Numbered from the stretch's first letter, positions 56,181-64,000 are shown. The stretch: DNA of 64,000 nt from Rhodocyclaceae bacterium (GCA_023383815.1 JAHDYG010000002.1:186001-250000); one strand, 5' to 3'. A program made the numbers and translations. The notes: a model not told the origin generated them from the sequence alone.

Positions 56181-57512
56181 ATGCTGGCCAAGCCCGTTTT
56201 CCTCGCCCTCTTCTGGGTCCTGCTCTATCTCGGACTCGTCTGCGCACCGCTCGCGCTGCTGCTCGTCGGTGACGTACCGCGCGGCGGCGGGATGGGGTGG
56301 GATTTCGCGATGGCGCTCGGGTTTGCCGGGCTGGCCGTGATGGGGCTCCAGTTTGCGCTGACGGCGCGGCTGCGGCGCGCGACCGCGCCGTTCGGGATCG
56401 ACATCCTCTACTACTTCCATCGCCTGGCCGCTCTGGTGGGGCTTGCTCTGGTCGGCGCGCACGCGGCCATCGCGCAGTTCGTATATCCGGATGCGACCGG
56501 CCCGGCCCATCCATTGCAGGCTGCCGGGCACATGAGCGCCGGCCGCGTGGCGCTCATCGTCTTTGCCGTCGTGATCGCAGCGTCGTTGTGGCGCAAACCC
56601 CTGGGGATCCGCTACGAGCGCTGGCGCATGAGCCATGCCGTGCTGGCCACGCTGGCGCTGGCGCTGGCGATCGTCCACGTCGAGGGGGTTGGGTACTACA
56701 CCGGCGAGCCGTGGAAACGCACGTTGTGGATCGTCTACACGCTGTCGTGGATCGGGCTCATCGGCTACGTGCGTGTGGTCAAGCCCTGGCGCATGTCGGG
56801 CCGGCCGTGGCGCGTCGTCGAGGTGCGCCCGGAGCGCGGGAGCGCGACCACGCTGGTGCTGGAGCCTGAGGGGCATGCGGGCCTGCGCTTTGCGCCCGGG
56901 CAGTTTGCGTGGTTGACGCTGCGCGCGTCGCCTTTCCGTTTCCAGGAGCACCCGTTTTCATTCTCGGGAAGCGCTGAGCGTAGCGGCCGGCTGGAATTCA
57001 CGATCAAGGCGCTGGGCGACTTCACGAGCGAGGTCGCCACGGTGCGCCCGGGCGATCGGGCCTGGGTGGATGGGCCGTATGGCGTGTTCAGCCCGGACCG
57101 GTTTGCGCGCGCACGCGGCTTCGTGTTCATCGCCGCCGGCGCCGGTATCGCGCCGGTCATGTCAATGCTGCGCACGTTTCGTGACCGCGGGGAGCGGCGT
57201 CCGCTGACCCTGATCCATGCGAGCCGCGATCCCGACAGCGTGATCTTCCGCGAAGAGATCGATGCGCTCGGGCGCGAACTCGATCTGCGCATCCACACCG
57301 TGATCGAGCATGCGCCCCGGGACTGGACCGGCGAGCGCGGGCGGATCGACGCGGCGATGCTTGCACGGCTGCTGCCCTTGGTGGGTCCCGACTGCGGATG
57401 CGAGTACTTTGTCTGCGGTCCGAAACCCGTCAGCGAGCTGGTTCAGGATGCGCTGCACGCGCGCGGCGTGCCCCTCGGGCGCGTGCATTTCGAACTCTTC
57501 GACATGGTCTGA
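56181..57512 (+). CDS. Ferric reductase-like membrane flavoprotein
   Basis: A 443-residue protein. About six N-terminal helices (residues 5-220) carry membrane histidines in Y-Y-F-H-R-L-A-A-L and M-S-H-A-V-L-A-T-L, as in ferric reductase-like transmembrane domains. An FAD domain (about 225-330, F-Q-E-H-P-F-S-F-S-G) and an NAD(P) domain (about 330-440, A-A-G-A-G-I-A-P-V-M-S-M-L, C-G-P-K-P-V) follow. This is the NOX/ferric reductase layout for moving electrons from NAD(P)H across the membrane. It is followed 2 bases later by a c-type cytochrome, a likely electron partner. Confidence 0.9.
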   Translation: MLAKPVFLALFWVLLYLGLVCAPLALLLVGDVPRGGGMGWDFAMALGFAGLAVMGLQFALTARLRRATAPFGIDILYYFHRLAALVGLALVGAHAAIAQFVYPDATGPAHPLQAAGHMSAGRVALIVFAVVIAASLWRKPLGIRYERWRMSHAVLATLALALAIVHVEGVGYYTGEPWKRTLWIVYTLSWIGLIGYVRVVKPWRMSGRPWRVVEVRPERGSATTLVLEPEGHAGLRFAPGQFAWLTLRASPFRFQEHPFSFSGSAERSGRLEFTIKALGDFTSEVATVRPGDRAWVDGPYGVFSPDRFARARGFVFIAAGAGIAPVMSMLRTFRDRGERRPLTLIHASRDPDSVIFREEIDALGRELDLRIHTVIEHAPRDWTGERGRIDAAMLARLLPLVGPDCGCEYFVCGPKPVSELVQDALHARGVPLGRVHFELFDMV

Positions 57513-57514
57513 CG

Positions 57515-57946
57515 ATGAGGGAACGCCTTGCCCGCTATCTCGCCTTGCTGCTCGTGCTGTGCGCGGTCGGGCTGTCGTGGCACTTCGCCTGGGTGCACAA
57601 TCGGCCTGCCCCCGCACCGACGGTGCGGGAGGACAGGTCGGAACCGACCGACCCAGGGGTGATACCTCTGGCGGTCCAGGAGCAGGAGCCGGCGGGCGCC
57701 GGGATCTTCCGCGACGAAGGCTGCATGGCCTGTCACTCGGTTGGCGGCGTCGGCAGTCCGCGCTATCCGCTCGACGGGGTCGGCACGCGATACGACCGGC
57801 AGACCCTGCAGGAGTGGATCGTCGGCTCGGAGCGTGTGGCCGCGGAGCTGCCCGACAGCGCGGTGCGCCGCAAGCAAAGCTACCGCAGCCTGTCCGAGGC
57901 TGAACTCGAGGCCTTGCTCGACTGGCTTGCGGGCCTGCGCGACTGA
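57515..57946 (+). CDS. Membrane-anchored c-type cytochrome lacking a Met ligand
   Basis: A 143-residue protein with one N-terminal membrane helix (residues 6-25) and one heme-binding motif C70-M-A-C73-H74. No methionine follows the heme motif anywhere; where class I cytochromes have the axial Met, this has R-R-K120-Q-S-Y. The sixth ligand must be something else (a Lys, His or water) or the site is open, so its redox behaviour should be unusual. It starts 2 bases after the ferric-reductase-like stop and probably passes electrons with it. Confidence 0.88.
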   Translation: MRERLARYLALLLVLCAVGLSWHFAWVHNRPAPAPTVREDRSEPTDPGVIPLAVQEQEPAGAGIFRDEGCMACHSVGGVGSPRYPLDGVGTRYDRQTLQEWIVGSERVAAELPDSAVRRKQSYRSLSEAELEALLDWLAGLRD

Positions 57947-57965
57947 GCAGGCGCGCGATCGCCCC

Positions 57966-58241
57966 TCACTTCGAGGTCGCGCGCTCCGCTTCGAGTTCGG
58001 AGTGGACCCGGTGGCAGGCCACGACCAGCACGTGTACTTCGTCGAACGACAGCTGCGGGTAGTTCTCTCGCACGACCCGGTAGGCGAGGTGGTCGAGGGT
58101 GGCATTGCCCCAGCGGTTCTCCTTGGCGAAGAACGGCGAGATCAGTTCGTAGGCCTCTTCGAAGATTTCGCGCAGCTGGGTGTAGCGGCGGCGGTCGGGC
58201 TGGCCTGGATCCCAGCTTGCGGAGGCGGTGGTCGGGTTCAT
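57966..58241 (-). CDS. Small hypothetical protein
   Basis: A 91-residue protein with no recognised family, convergent to the cytochrome gene. It is mostly helical, with acidic and hydrophobic residues alternating (I-F-E-E-A-Y-E-L-I-S-P-F-F-A; Y-R-V-V-R-E-N-Y-P-Q-L-S-F-D-E-V). A longer open frame runs upstream but those residues have no protein-like pattern, so I take the Met at 58241. About 220 bases without a gene separate it from the ATP-grasp gene. Confidence 0.55.
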   Translation of the reverse strand: MNPTTASASWDPGQPDRRRYTQLREIFEEAYELISPFFAKENRWGNATLDHLAYRVVRENYPQLSFDEVHVLVVACHRVHSELEAERATSK

Positions 58242-58464
58242 GGCGACGCTCGAAAACTCTGGATTCGATTCATCATAGCGTGGGCCTGCCGGCGCGAACT
58301 TGACGATGGTTGGGTTCGAGCCGCTGCCGCCGGGCAATTCCGGTGGCGCGTTTCCGGGCACATGGCGCGGGCGGTGGGTCGGTTTGTGGCCATTGCATTT
58401 CCAACAGGATCGTTCACGATCCATTCTCGAACATTCCCCGCCGACAACCTGAGGATCGTCCGTC

Positions 58465-59799
58465 ATGATGCGTCCCCTGCATCCTGAACCATTGGCCGGA
58501 GGCGGACTGGCGGTGCTCGAGCCGAAGCTCGTGCAGGTTCTCGACACCGAATGCTTCTGCGTCAGTCTGGATGGCAATCTCCTGCGCCGGGCGCTCGAAT
58601 CCGGGATCGATCAGCCGGACTTGTTCGAGCTGATCCGCGAGCGCTGTCCCTACCTTTTCGCGGCGCGACCGGTCTTTCTGCCCCATGCGCACCTCGAACG
58701 CATGGCGGAGGTCGTGGCTGCGGTCGAGGAGGTAGTCGCGCTGCCTGCATGGCGTGAGGAGGCGCTGGCGCAGGCGCCTGCGATCGCGCGGCATGATCCG
58801 GGCGGCGCACGCAGCGTGTTCTTCGGGTATGACTTCCACGTCACCGAAGGGGGCATTGGGCTCATCGAGATCAATACCAACGCCGGCGGCGCGATGCTCA
58901 ACGCGATCCTCGCGCGCGCCCAGCGTGCCTGCTGCCCCGAGGTCGAACCGTGGATGACGACCCCGGGCGGTAGCGGGGCTCTGGAAGAAGCCATCGTCGC
59001 GATGTTCCGCAACGAGTGGGCGCTGTCCGGACGTGACACGCCACTGTCGGTCATCGCGATCGTCGACGAGACGCCCGAGGATCAATACCTGTATCCGGAG
59101 TTCCTGTTGTTTCAGCGCCTGTTCCGCAGCCGCGGGATACACGCCGTGATCGCCGATCCTTCGCACCTTCGGTTTGCGGACGGGCGTCTGTGGCACGCAG
59201 GCACGGCGATCGATCTGGTCTACAACCGCCTGACCGACTTTGCACTGGACAGCCCGGCCAGTTCGGCCGTGCGAGCAGCCTATCTGAACCGCGCGGTCGT
59301 CCTGACCCCCCACCCCCAGGCGCATGCCCTGTTTGCGGACAAGCGCAACCTCGTCCGGCTCAGTGATCCGGAATGGCTGCGGGCCCTGGGTGTGCGGCCA
59401 CGGCTTTGTGCGCTGCTCGGAGAGTCCGTTCCGCGCACCGAACGGGTAACGCCGGACAACGCCGAACGGCTGTGGCAGGAGCGCCGTAAGTGGTTCTTCA
59501 AACCGACTGCGGGATTCGGAAGCCGGGCCGCCTATCGCGGCGACAAGCTCACGCAGCGGGTGTGGGGGGAAATTGCCGGTGGCGGCTACGTCGCGCAAAG
59601 GATCGTTGCGCCGGGCGAGCGCTTGATCGAGGACGAGGATCCGCCGCGACCGCTCAAGTTCGATGTGCGCGTCTATGCCTATGAAGGCAAGGTGCAGTGG
59701 GTCGCCGCTCGCCTGTATCAGGGGCAGACCACGAATTTCCGCACCCCGGGCGGCGGCTTCGCACCCGTGTACGAGGCACGGATCGAGGCGGTGATCTAG
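58465..59799 (+). CDS. ATP-grasp-like protein of unknown substrate
   Basis: A 444-residue protein with ATP-grasp traits but no name I can assign. The C-terminal part has a Gly-rich loop K346-P-T-A-G-F-G-S-R, Y-V-A-Q-R-I-V-A-P-G-E-R, and F-D-V-R-V-Y...T-T-N-F-R-T-P-G-G-G, which looks like nucleotide and Mg2+ ligands. An E135-I-N-T-N-A-G-G motif, which resembles the E-x-N end of ATP-grasp domains, sits in the N-terminal half, so the fold may be permuted or duplicated. Such enzymes form amide or peptide bonds. It converges on the bufferin operon, 45 bases apart. Confidence 0.7.
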   Translation: MMRPLHPEPLAGGGLAVLEPKLVQVLDTECFCVSLDGNLLRRALESGIDQPDLFELIRERCPYLFAARPVFLPHAHLERMAEVVAAVEEVVALPAWREEALAQAPAIARHDPGGARSVFFGYDFHVTEGGIGLIEINTNAGGAMLNAILARAQRACCPEVEPWMTTPGGSGALEEAIVAMFRNEWALSGRDTPLSVIAIVDETPEDQYLYPEFLLFQRLFRSRGIHAVIADPSHLRFADGRLWHAGTAIDLVYNRLTDFALDSPASSAVRAAYLNRAVVLTPHPQAHALFADKRNLVRLSDPEWLRALGVRPRLCALLGESVPRTERVTPDNAERLWQERRKWFFKPTAGFGSRAAYRGDKLTQRVWGEIAGGGYVAQRIVAPGERLIEDEDPPRPLKFDVRVYAYEGKVQWVAARLYQGQTTNFRTPGGGFAPVYEARIEAVI

Positions 59800-59844
59800 A
59801 GGGCTGCCGGTCAAGGACGCCATCGGGCGTGGCCGAACAGCGGC

Positions 59845-60651
59845 TCAGTCGTTTCGGTCAGGTGCGCGCTCGCACAGCAACTCATCGACCAGCCAGCGTG
59901 CGAGCCAGCCGCCTGCGCGTTCGACCGCATCGGGGGTCTCGCGGGCAAGGCGTTCGCAGGCCGATGCGAAGTCCACCCCTGCCTGGAGCGCGTCGAGCAT
60001 CTGGTATTCGGCGTGCTCCAGGCTGCGAAAGCGCGCACGCAGCGCGCTGCGCCAGAACAGGTAGGGCTGCGGTTGCGCGAGGCGGGACGCGCGCGGCGGC
60101 GGGGTGCATTGCGCCAGGGCGTGCCACAGATCGACGGTGTTCCATTCGAAGACGGCGAGTGCGGTGCCCGGGTGAAGCATGAGGCGGCGATCGGCCCAGT
60201 CGGATTCGGTGTGCATCGCGAGGTGTCCGGCGTTCAGCAAGGGCAGATCCGGCGCATCGAAGGCGCGGTGAAGGTTCCAGTCGATGGTGGCGAGTTCGGC
60301 TGCATCCGGGGCGTCGGGCCGCGCGTCGCGAACGAGTTGCGGGAACCCCGCGCCGTAGTCGCGAAGGTTGCGGGACCGGGAGGGCGTCGTGGCGATCTGG
60401 CGTGCGCACAGCGTGTCGAACGGCTCGTCGCCAAGATAGGCCCGGGTGTGCTCGAAGACCGTGCCGAGCACTTCGCGCAAGCGCGAACGATAGGCCGAAT
60501 GGTAGATCGCGATGCGTTGCGCGCCGGGCAGACCGCCCGCGTCGTGGCAAAGGAGCGGCAGGAGCGCGCCAGTATCGTGACCGGCACCGAGGATGCAGGA
60601 CTGGACCCGGGACTGGAGTTCGTCGAGCGTGACGGGGTTCAGGTGGTGCAT
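59845..60651 (-). CDS. bufC: BufC/HvfC-type protein (DUF2063 domain)
   Basis: A 268-residue protein with the N-terminal DUF2063-type domain: [14 protein letters not shown] and F-D-T-L-C-A segments. In RiPP metallophore operons this protein partners the MNIO enzyme and helps it recognise the precursor. The C-terminal half is winged-helix-like in size but not otherwise identified. It overlaps the upstream bufB gene by 13 bases. Family members are known as BufC or HvfC; that assignment is by context and pattern. Confidence 0.85.
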   Translation of the reverse strand: MHHLNPVTLDELQSRVQSCILGAGHDTGALLPLLCHDAGGLPGAQRIAIYHSAYRSRLREVLGTVFEHTRAYLGDEPFDTLCARQIATTPSRSRNLRDYGAGFPQLVRDARPDAPDAAELATIDWNLHRAFDAPDLPLLNAGHLAMHTESDWADRRLMLHPGTALAVFEWNTVDLWHALAQCTPPPRASRLAQPQPYLFWRSALRARFRSLEHAEYQMLDALQAGVDFASACERLARETPDAVERAGGWLARWLVDELLCERAPDRND

Positions 60652-61535
60652 GGCTGGGGTTCCGGCGAGGAGCGGACGTACGCTTCGGCGGCGATGCGCC
60701 GCAGCCGATCGAGTTCGTCGGTCAGTTCGGCCAGCGGAGGAATGGCGTCGTCGCGCTCGATCATCGTGCTGGCCGGGCCGAAGCGGCGGCAGGCGTGGCG
60801 GTACAGGTCGAACACGGCTTCGGCGATCGGCGCATCGTGGGTGTCGATGAGGTGGCCTCCGTGGTCGGAGTGGCCGGCCAGGTGAATCTGCTGGATGCGC
60901 CCGGCGGGCATTGCGTCGATGAACTGCGTCGGCGAATAGCCGTGGTTCACCGCGCTCACATAGACGTTGTTCACGTCGAGCAGCAGCAGGCAGTCGGCCT
61001 CTTCCGCGACGGCGCGCACGAATGCCTCTTCGCTCATCTCCGAAGCGGCGTAGGTCAGGTAGCTCGACACGTTCTCGATCACCAGCCGGGTGTCCAGGAA
61101 GTCCTGCACGTCGCGGATGCGTGCGACGACGTGGCGCAGCGCTTCTTCGGTGTAGGGCAGCGGGTAGAGGTCATGCAGGTTGACGCCATGCACTCCGGTC
61201 CAGCACAGGTGGTCGGAGATCCACATCGGTTCGATGCGGCGGGCCAGCGCCTTGAGCTGGTTCAGGTACTCGTGGTCGAGGGGGGTGACCGAGCCGATCG
61301 ACAGCGAAACGCCGTGCATGGCCACCGGATGGTCGGCGCGGATCCGCTCGAGCACGGCCAGCGGCTTGCCCCCTTGGACCATGTAGTTCTCGGAGAGGAT
61401 CTCGAGCCAGTCGACCGGTGGGTGTCCGGAAAGAAAATCCGGGTAGTGGGCTGGCCGCAGGCCGAGACCGAACCCGGCGAACGGGGCCCGCAGTGCGTCC
61501 CCGTTTCTCCGGTCCGGGAGGGCGTCAGCCGACAT
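60639..61535 (-). CDS. bufB: MNIO (DUF692) RiPP-modifying enzyme, BufB type
   Basis: A 298-residue TIM-barrel enzyme of the multinuclear non-heme iron oxidative (MNIO) class. Metal-binding positions are visible in [33 protein letters not shown] and D-T-H-D. MNIO enzymes oxidise cysteines in small precursor peptides to new heterocycles, including thiooxazoles in bufferins. The precursor gene is immediately upstream (11-base overlap) and bufC downstream, so its job is almost certainly to modify BufA. Confidence 0.92.
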   Translation of the reverse strand: MSADALPDRRNGDALRAPFAGFGLGLRPAHYPDFLSGHPPVDWLEILSENYMVQGGKPLAVLERIRADHPVAMHGVSLSIGSVTPLDHEYLNQLKALARRIEPMWISDHLCWTGVHGVNLHDLYPLPYTEEALRHVVARIRDVQDFLDTRLVIENVSSYLTYAASEMSEEAFVRAVAEEADCLLLLDVNNVYVSAVNHGYSPTQFIDAMPAGRIQQIHLAGHSDHGGHLIDTHDAPIAEAVFDLYRHACRRFGPASTMIERDDAIPPLAELTDELDRLRRIAAEAYVRSSPEPQPCTT

Positions 61536-61821
61536 CGCCGATCACGCCGCCCTTGGACAGGCATTCGTCGGCCTTCATCGCCTTGAAGCCCTGACCCTTG
61601 CACGCGTTCTGGCCCTTGCACGAACTGATCGTCGTCTTGCAGTCGGATTCACCCTTGCAGGCATGCAGACCATAGCAATGCACCTTGTCCTCGGCCGAGA
61701 TCGCCTTGCCGGTCGAGCCGGCAGGTGGTTCGGCGCCGATTGCGATCGCGGAGGCGGCAAGGGCTGCGGCCAGCGTGGCAATCCTGGCTCCGCTGAGCGG
61801 GGTGGCGAGCATCGTTTTCAT
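61525..61821 (-). CDS. bufA: Bufferin-type RiPP metallophore precursor (BufA2 family)
   Basis: A 98-residue secreted peptide: signal region (residues 9-30, ending A-I-G-A), then a Cys-rich domain H-C49-Y-G-L-H-A-C55-K-G with C61, C68, C74 and C87. The repeated C-K-G and [14 protein letters not shown] are the mark of BufA2-like bufferins. Bufferins are exported, carry MNIO-made modifications on cysteines and bind copper, lowering its toxicity. It is the first gene of the operon and so made in excess over BufB and BufC. Six cysteines are seen; which are modified cannot be read from sequence. Confidence 0.88.
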   Translation of the reverse strand: MKTMLATPLSGARIATLAAALAASAIAIGAEPPAGSTGKAISAEDKVHCYGLHACKGESDCKTTISSCKGQNACKGQGFKAMKADECLSKGGVIGDVG

Positions 61822-61913
61822 CTTCGTATCTCCACTGGAAGGGGGCTGTTCTCGGGGGGCGGGACTCCTTGCCGCCCGGAGGCCATGTTGCGGCACACCG
61901 CGAAGCCGATTCC

Positions 61914-61931
61914 TCACGAAATGATCACGAA
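61914..61931 (-). promoter_or_regulatory. Direct-repeat operator on the bufA side
   Basis: TCACGAA-ATGA-TCACGAA on the plus strand (61914-61920 and 61925-61931) is TTCGTGA twice, 11 bases apart, read toward bufA. An 11-base period puts both half-sites on one face of the helix, as OmpR-family regulators prefer. The site is about 93 bases upstream of the bufA ATG and mirrors the pair on the other side. Confidence 0.7.
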
Positions 61932-61935
61932 TTCA

Positions 61936-61956
61936 TCAAGCTTGTCATAAGCTTGA
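61936..61956. promoter_or_regulatory. Inverted repeat in the buf/regulator intergenic region
   Basis: TCAAGCTT-GTCAT-AAGCTTGA is a perfect 8-bp inverted repeat with a 5-base spacer, 5 bases from the first direct-repeat pair. It could bind a second dimeric regulator or form a small hairpin. I see no match to a known operator that I could name with confidence. Confidence 0.4.
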
Positions 61957-62002
61957 ACTACGGCCGAAGCGAGCCTCGCACCGGTGGTACAACGATGAGG
62001 GA

Positions 62003-62020
62003 TTCGTGACGGAATCGTGA
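62003..62020 (+). promoter_or_regulatory. Direct-repeat operator on the regulator side
   Basis: TTCGTGA-CGGA-ATCGTGA (62003-62009 and 62014-62020) repeats the same 7-base element, one mismatch, at the same 11-base spacing but pointing toward the response regulator gene. It is about 95 bases upstream of that gene's ATG. With the pair at 61914-61931 it makes an outward-facing, nearly symmetric arrangement, suggesting autoregulation plus control of buf. Confidence 0.7.
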
Positions 62021-62114
62021 TGTTTCGCAAGCGGGTCCCGTGTGAAGATCCCGGCTGACGGTGCGGCGCAGGACGACAGGCGCCCGCCCCCTTCCGAACG
62101 GAGGTGACTTCCGG

Positions 62115-62837
62115 ATGAACCTCTCCCCGATCGAGCCGAGCATCCTCGTCGTCGAGGATGAACAGGATCTGGCTTCGCTGCTCGCACTGCATCTATCGGA
62201 GCTGCCGGCGCGCGTGCAGCTCGCGCACGACGGGCACAGCGGTCAGCAACTGGCGCTGTCCGGGCGCTGGGACGTGATCGTTCTCGATCTGCGTCTGCCG
62301 GGGATCGGCGGCCTCGACCTCTGCCGCGCCGTGCGGGCGCAAAGCGCCAGCGTTCCGATCCTGATGCTGACCGCGCGATCGAGCGAGCTCGATCGTGTGC
62401 TGGGTCTGGAGCTTGGCGCGGACGACTACCTGACCAAGCCGTTCAGCGTGCTCGAGTTGCAGGCGCGCATCAAGGCCTTGCTGCGACGGGCCGCGCATGG
62501 CGCAAAGGCCGAAGCGCCCGATGACGATCCGGCGCGCATCGAGGCCGGCGCACTGTGCGTGGATCGCATGCAACGACGCGCCTGGCTCGAGGGCGCGGAA
62601 ATCATGCTCACGCCGCGGGAGTTCGACCTGCTCTGGCACTTCGCGAGCCATCCGGGCCGCGTGTTTACGCGCTCGGAGCTGCTCGCGACCGTCTGGGGGT
62701 ATGGGCACGATGGTTACGACCACACCGTGAACAGCCACATCAACCGCTTGCGTGCGAAGCTCGGCGACGAGCGCACCGATGCGAACTACATCCATACCGT
62801 CTGGGGGGTCGGCTACCGCTTCGAGGCGGCACCATGA
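62115..62837 (+). CDS. OmpR-family response regulator divergent from the buf operon
   Basis: A 240-residue regulator. The receiver (about 8-125) has V-V-E-D-E, phosphoacceptor D58 in V-L-D58-L-R-L-P-G, T-A-R and L-T-K-P-F. The winged helix (about 140-235) has L-T-P-R-E-F-D-L-L-W-H-F and V-N-S-H-I-N-R-L-R-A-K-L as recognition helix. GGAGG at 62100 gives a ribosome-binding site. Divergence from bufA, plus the paired direct repeats between them, suggests it controls the metallophore. The stop overlaps the kinase start (ATGA). Confidence 0.93.
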   Translation: MNLSPIEPSILVVEDEQDLASLLALHLSELPARVQLAHDGHSGQQLALSGRWDVIVLDLRLPGIGGLDLCRAVRAQSASVPILMLTARSSELDRVLGLELGADDYLTKPFSVLELQARIKALLRRAAHGAKAEAPDDDPARIEAGALCVDRMQRRAWLEGAEIMLTPREFDLLWHFASHPGRVFTRSELLATVWGYGHDGYDHTVNSHINRLRAKLGDERTDANYIHTVWGVGYRFEAAP

Positions 62838-64000
62838 GCGCGCATGCCGCAATCCCGCTGCTGCGCCGCCTGCATGTGCGCATCATGTTCGTGGTGCTCG
62901 TGCTGCTCGCGCTGATGGGGGCCGCGCTGCTCGGTCTGGCGCATCACTACACTGCGCAGTCGGCCCTGGAGGCGACCCAGCGGCTCCATCAGGGGCTGGC
63001 GCACTATATCGTCGCGCATCAGCCACGTCCGCTGATCCGCCCGGACGGAAAAGCCGACGCGGCCGTGATGAAGGATCTGGCGACCCAGATCATGATGATC
63101 AACCCCATCGTCGAGGTCTATCTGCTCGATGGTCAGGGGCGGGTCATCGGCCACGCGCTCGAAGACGACGTGGCACTCGGAACGCGCATCGATCTCGAAC
63201 CCGTGCGGCGCTTCCTGAGCGCGGGCGAGCGCCTGCAGCTGCCGCTGTTCGGCGACGATCCGCGTCGTCCAGGACAAACCAATATCATTTCGGTGGCACC
63301 GGTCGGGTCGGGCGGTACGGACGCTGGCTACCTGTATGTCGTGCTGCAGGGGCGCGATACCCAGACGCTGACCGAATCGCTGGCAAGCTCGGGCGCGTTG
63401 CGCCAGATCGTCGCGGGGGTCGTGCTCGCACTCGTGCTGTCGGGATTCGTGCTCGTCGCGGCCTTGCGCAAGCTGACCCGGCCGTTGCGAGAGCTCACGG
63501 CCCAGGTGCGGGCGTTTCGCGCGGTCGAGGCGGACGCGGCGGATCCTTCACCAGGCGACGAGATCAGCGTGCTGCGAGAGGCGACCGATGCGCTGCGCCG
63601 GCGGGTGATCGAACAGTTCGCACGGATCGAGGACAGCGAGCGCACGCGCCGGGAACTGATCAGCAACATCTCGCACGACCTGCACACGCCGCTGGCGAGC
63701 ATCCAGGGCTATGTCGAGACCCTGATCCTGCGCGGTGACCAGCTCGATGCGCCGACGCGCGACGACTATCTGCGGACCGTCATGCGGCACGCAACCCGGC
63801 TGGGCGCGCGGGTGTCGGATCTGTTCGAGCTGTCCAAGCTCGAATCGGGACGGATCGAGCCGCGATGCGAGGTGTTCTGTCTGTCCGAACTGCTTCAGGA
63901 CGTGATCCAGGGCTATCAGCTTGGGGCGCAGCACAAGGGCGTGGTCCTGCGCCTGGCCGACGTCAGCCACCACAAGGCCGAAGTCGTAGCAGACATCGCG
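62834..64000 (+). CDS. Membrane sensor histidine kinase (partial, runs off the window)
   Basis: The first 389 codons are present. Layout: membrane helix (about 15-37), a periplasmic sensor region (about 38-190), a second helix (about 196-216), a HAMP-like linker with L-T-R-P-L-R-E-L, and the dimerisation domain with S-N-I-S-H281-D-L-H-T-P-L. The ATPase domain is cut by the window end. The start follows the regulator by a 4-base overlap, so they are a cognate pair. The periplasmic region shows no obvious metal-binding Cys or Met cluster, so the signal is open. Confidence 0.9.
   Translation, partial: MSAHAAIPLLRRLHVRIMFVVLVLLALMGAALLGLAHHYTAQSALEATQRLHQGLAHYIVAHQPRPLIRPDGKADAAVMKDLATQIMMINPIVEVYLLDGQGRVIGHALEDDVALGTRIDLEPVRRFLSAGERLQLPLFGDDPRRPGQTNIISVAPVGSGGTDAGYLYVVLQGRDTQTLTESLASSGALRQIVAGVVLALVLSGFVLVAALRKLTRPLRELTAQVRAFRAVEADAADPSPGDEISVLREATDALRRRVIEQFARIEDSERTRRELISNISHDLHTPLASIQGYVETLILRGDQLDAPTRDDYLRTVMRHATRLGARVSDLFELSKLESGRIEPRCEVFCLSELLQDVIQGYQLGAQHKGVVLRLADVSHHKAEVVADIA

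Overview
The window is GC-rich and densely coded. It looks like the chromosome of a betaproteobacterium, most likely of the Rhodocyclales (Azoarcus/Thauera/Zoogloea type). This is inferred from the Na+-NQR operon, an OmpC-type betaproteobacterial porin, an aa3 oxidase assembly cluster, exosortase-A-associated genes, a CIRCE-controlled rpoH and a BktB-like thiolase. I saw no phage, insertion sequence, CRISPR array, tRNA or rRNA.

Layout. 1-4.5 kb: the end of a cytochrome c oxidase cluster (ctaG end, DUF2970, coxC, DUF2909, SURF1, SCO-like, ctaB, SCO), without a heme A synthase gene. 4.6-8.1 kb: a small unknown gene, then a leftward unit ilvE / zinc-finger protein / NTF2-like protein / algC. 8.3-18.4 kb: a compact MSHA-like type IV pilus or pseudopilus operon: secretin fused to TPRs, MshE-like ATPase with a c-di-GMP-type N-terminus, MshG-like platform, PilM/PilN-like fusion, PilO-like and PilP-like proteins and three (pseudo)pilins. 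18.5-25.2 kb: a leftward nqrABCDEF-nqrM operon plus a CBS-domain protein. 25.4-27.7 kb: nudJ, a secreted protein with a transglutaminase-like triad, mnmA. 27.7-32.3 kb: leftward genes including one with an 11-bp homopolymer near its start, a DUF2062 protein, sixA, a CYTH/CHAD protein and rpoH behind a perfect CIRCE. 32.6-37.8 kb: a porin, then a fragment of an exosortase-A-associated locus (polysaccharide export protein, decarboxylase, acyl-CoA ligase, acyl carrier protein) without an exosortase. 37.9-46.9 kb: argB, a kinase/TPR-response-regulator pair, an MFS transporter, split chromate transporter, aspartyl protease, NudL-type hydrolase, CobD-like protein and thiolase. 47-52.6 kb: a giant six-PAS hybrid kinase facing a receiver-GGDEF diguanylate cyclase. 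52.7-58.2 kb: an MFS-acyltransferase fusion, a Tat-exported amidohydrolase, a ferric-reductase-like flavocytochrome with a cytochrome c that has no Met ligand. 58.4-64 kb: an ATP-grasp-like protein, a bufferin-type RiPP metallophore operon (bufA/bufB/bufC) and, divergent from it, an OmpR-type two-component system.

Two regions stand out. The first is the bufferin operon. The 293 bp between it and the divergent two-component system hold two pairs of an 11-bp-spaced direct repeat (TTCGTGA-N4-WTCGTGA), oriented outward and about equally far from each start codon. This suggests that the regulator controls both itself and the metallophore. The second is the rearranged MSHA-like operon, in which mshL- and mshN-like functions are fused, PilM- and PilN-like functions are fused, and two neighbouring pseudopilins share a duplicated module. 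Other points are the homopolymer (possible phase variation), the missing heme A synthase, the CIRCE-rpoH-polyphosphate unit and the internal duplication of PAS modules.
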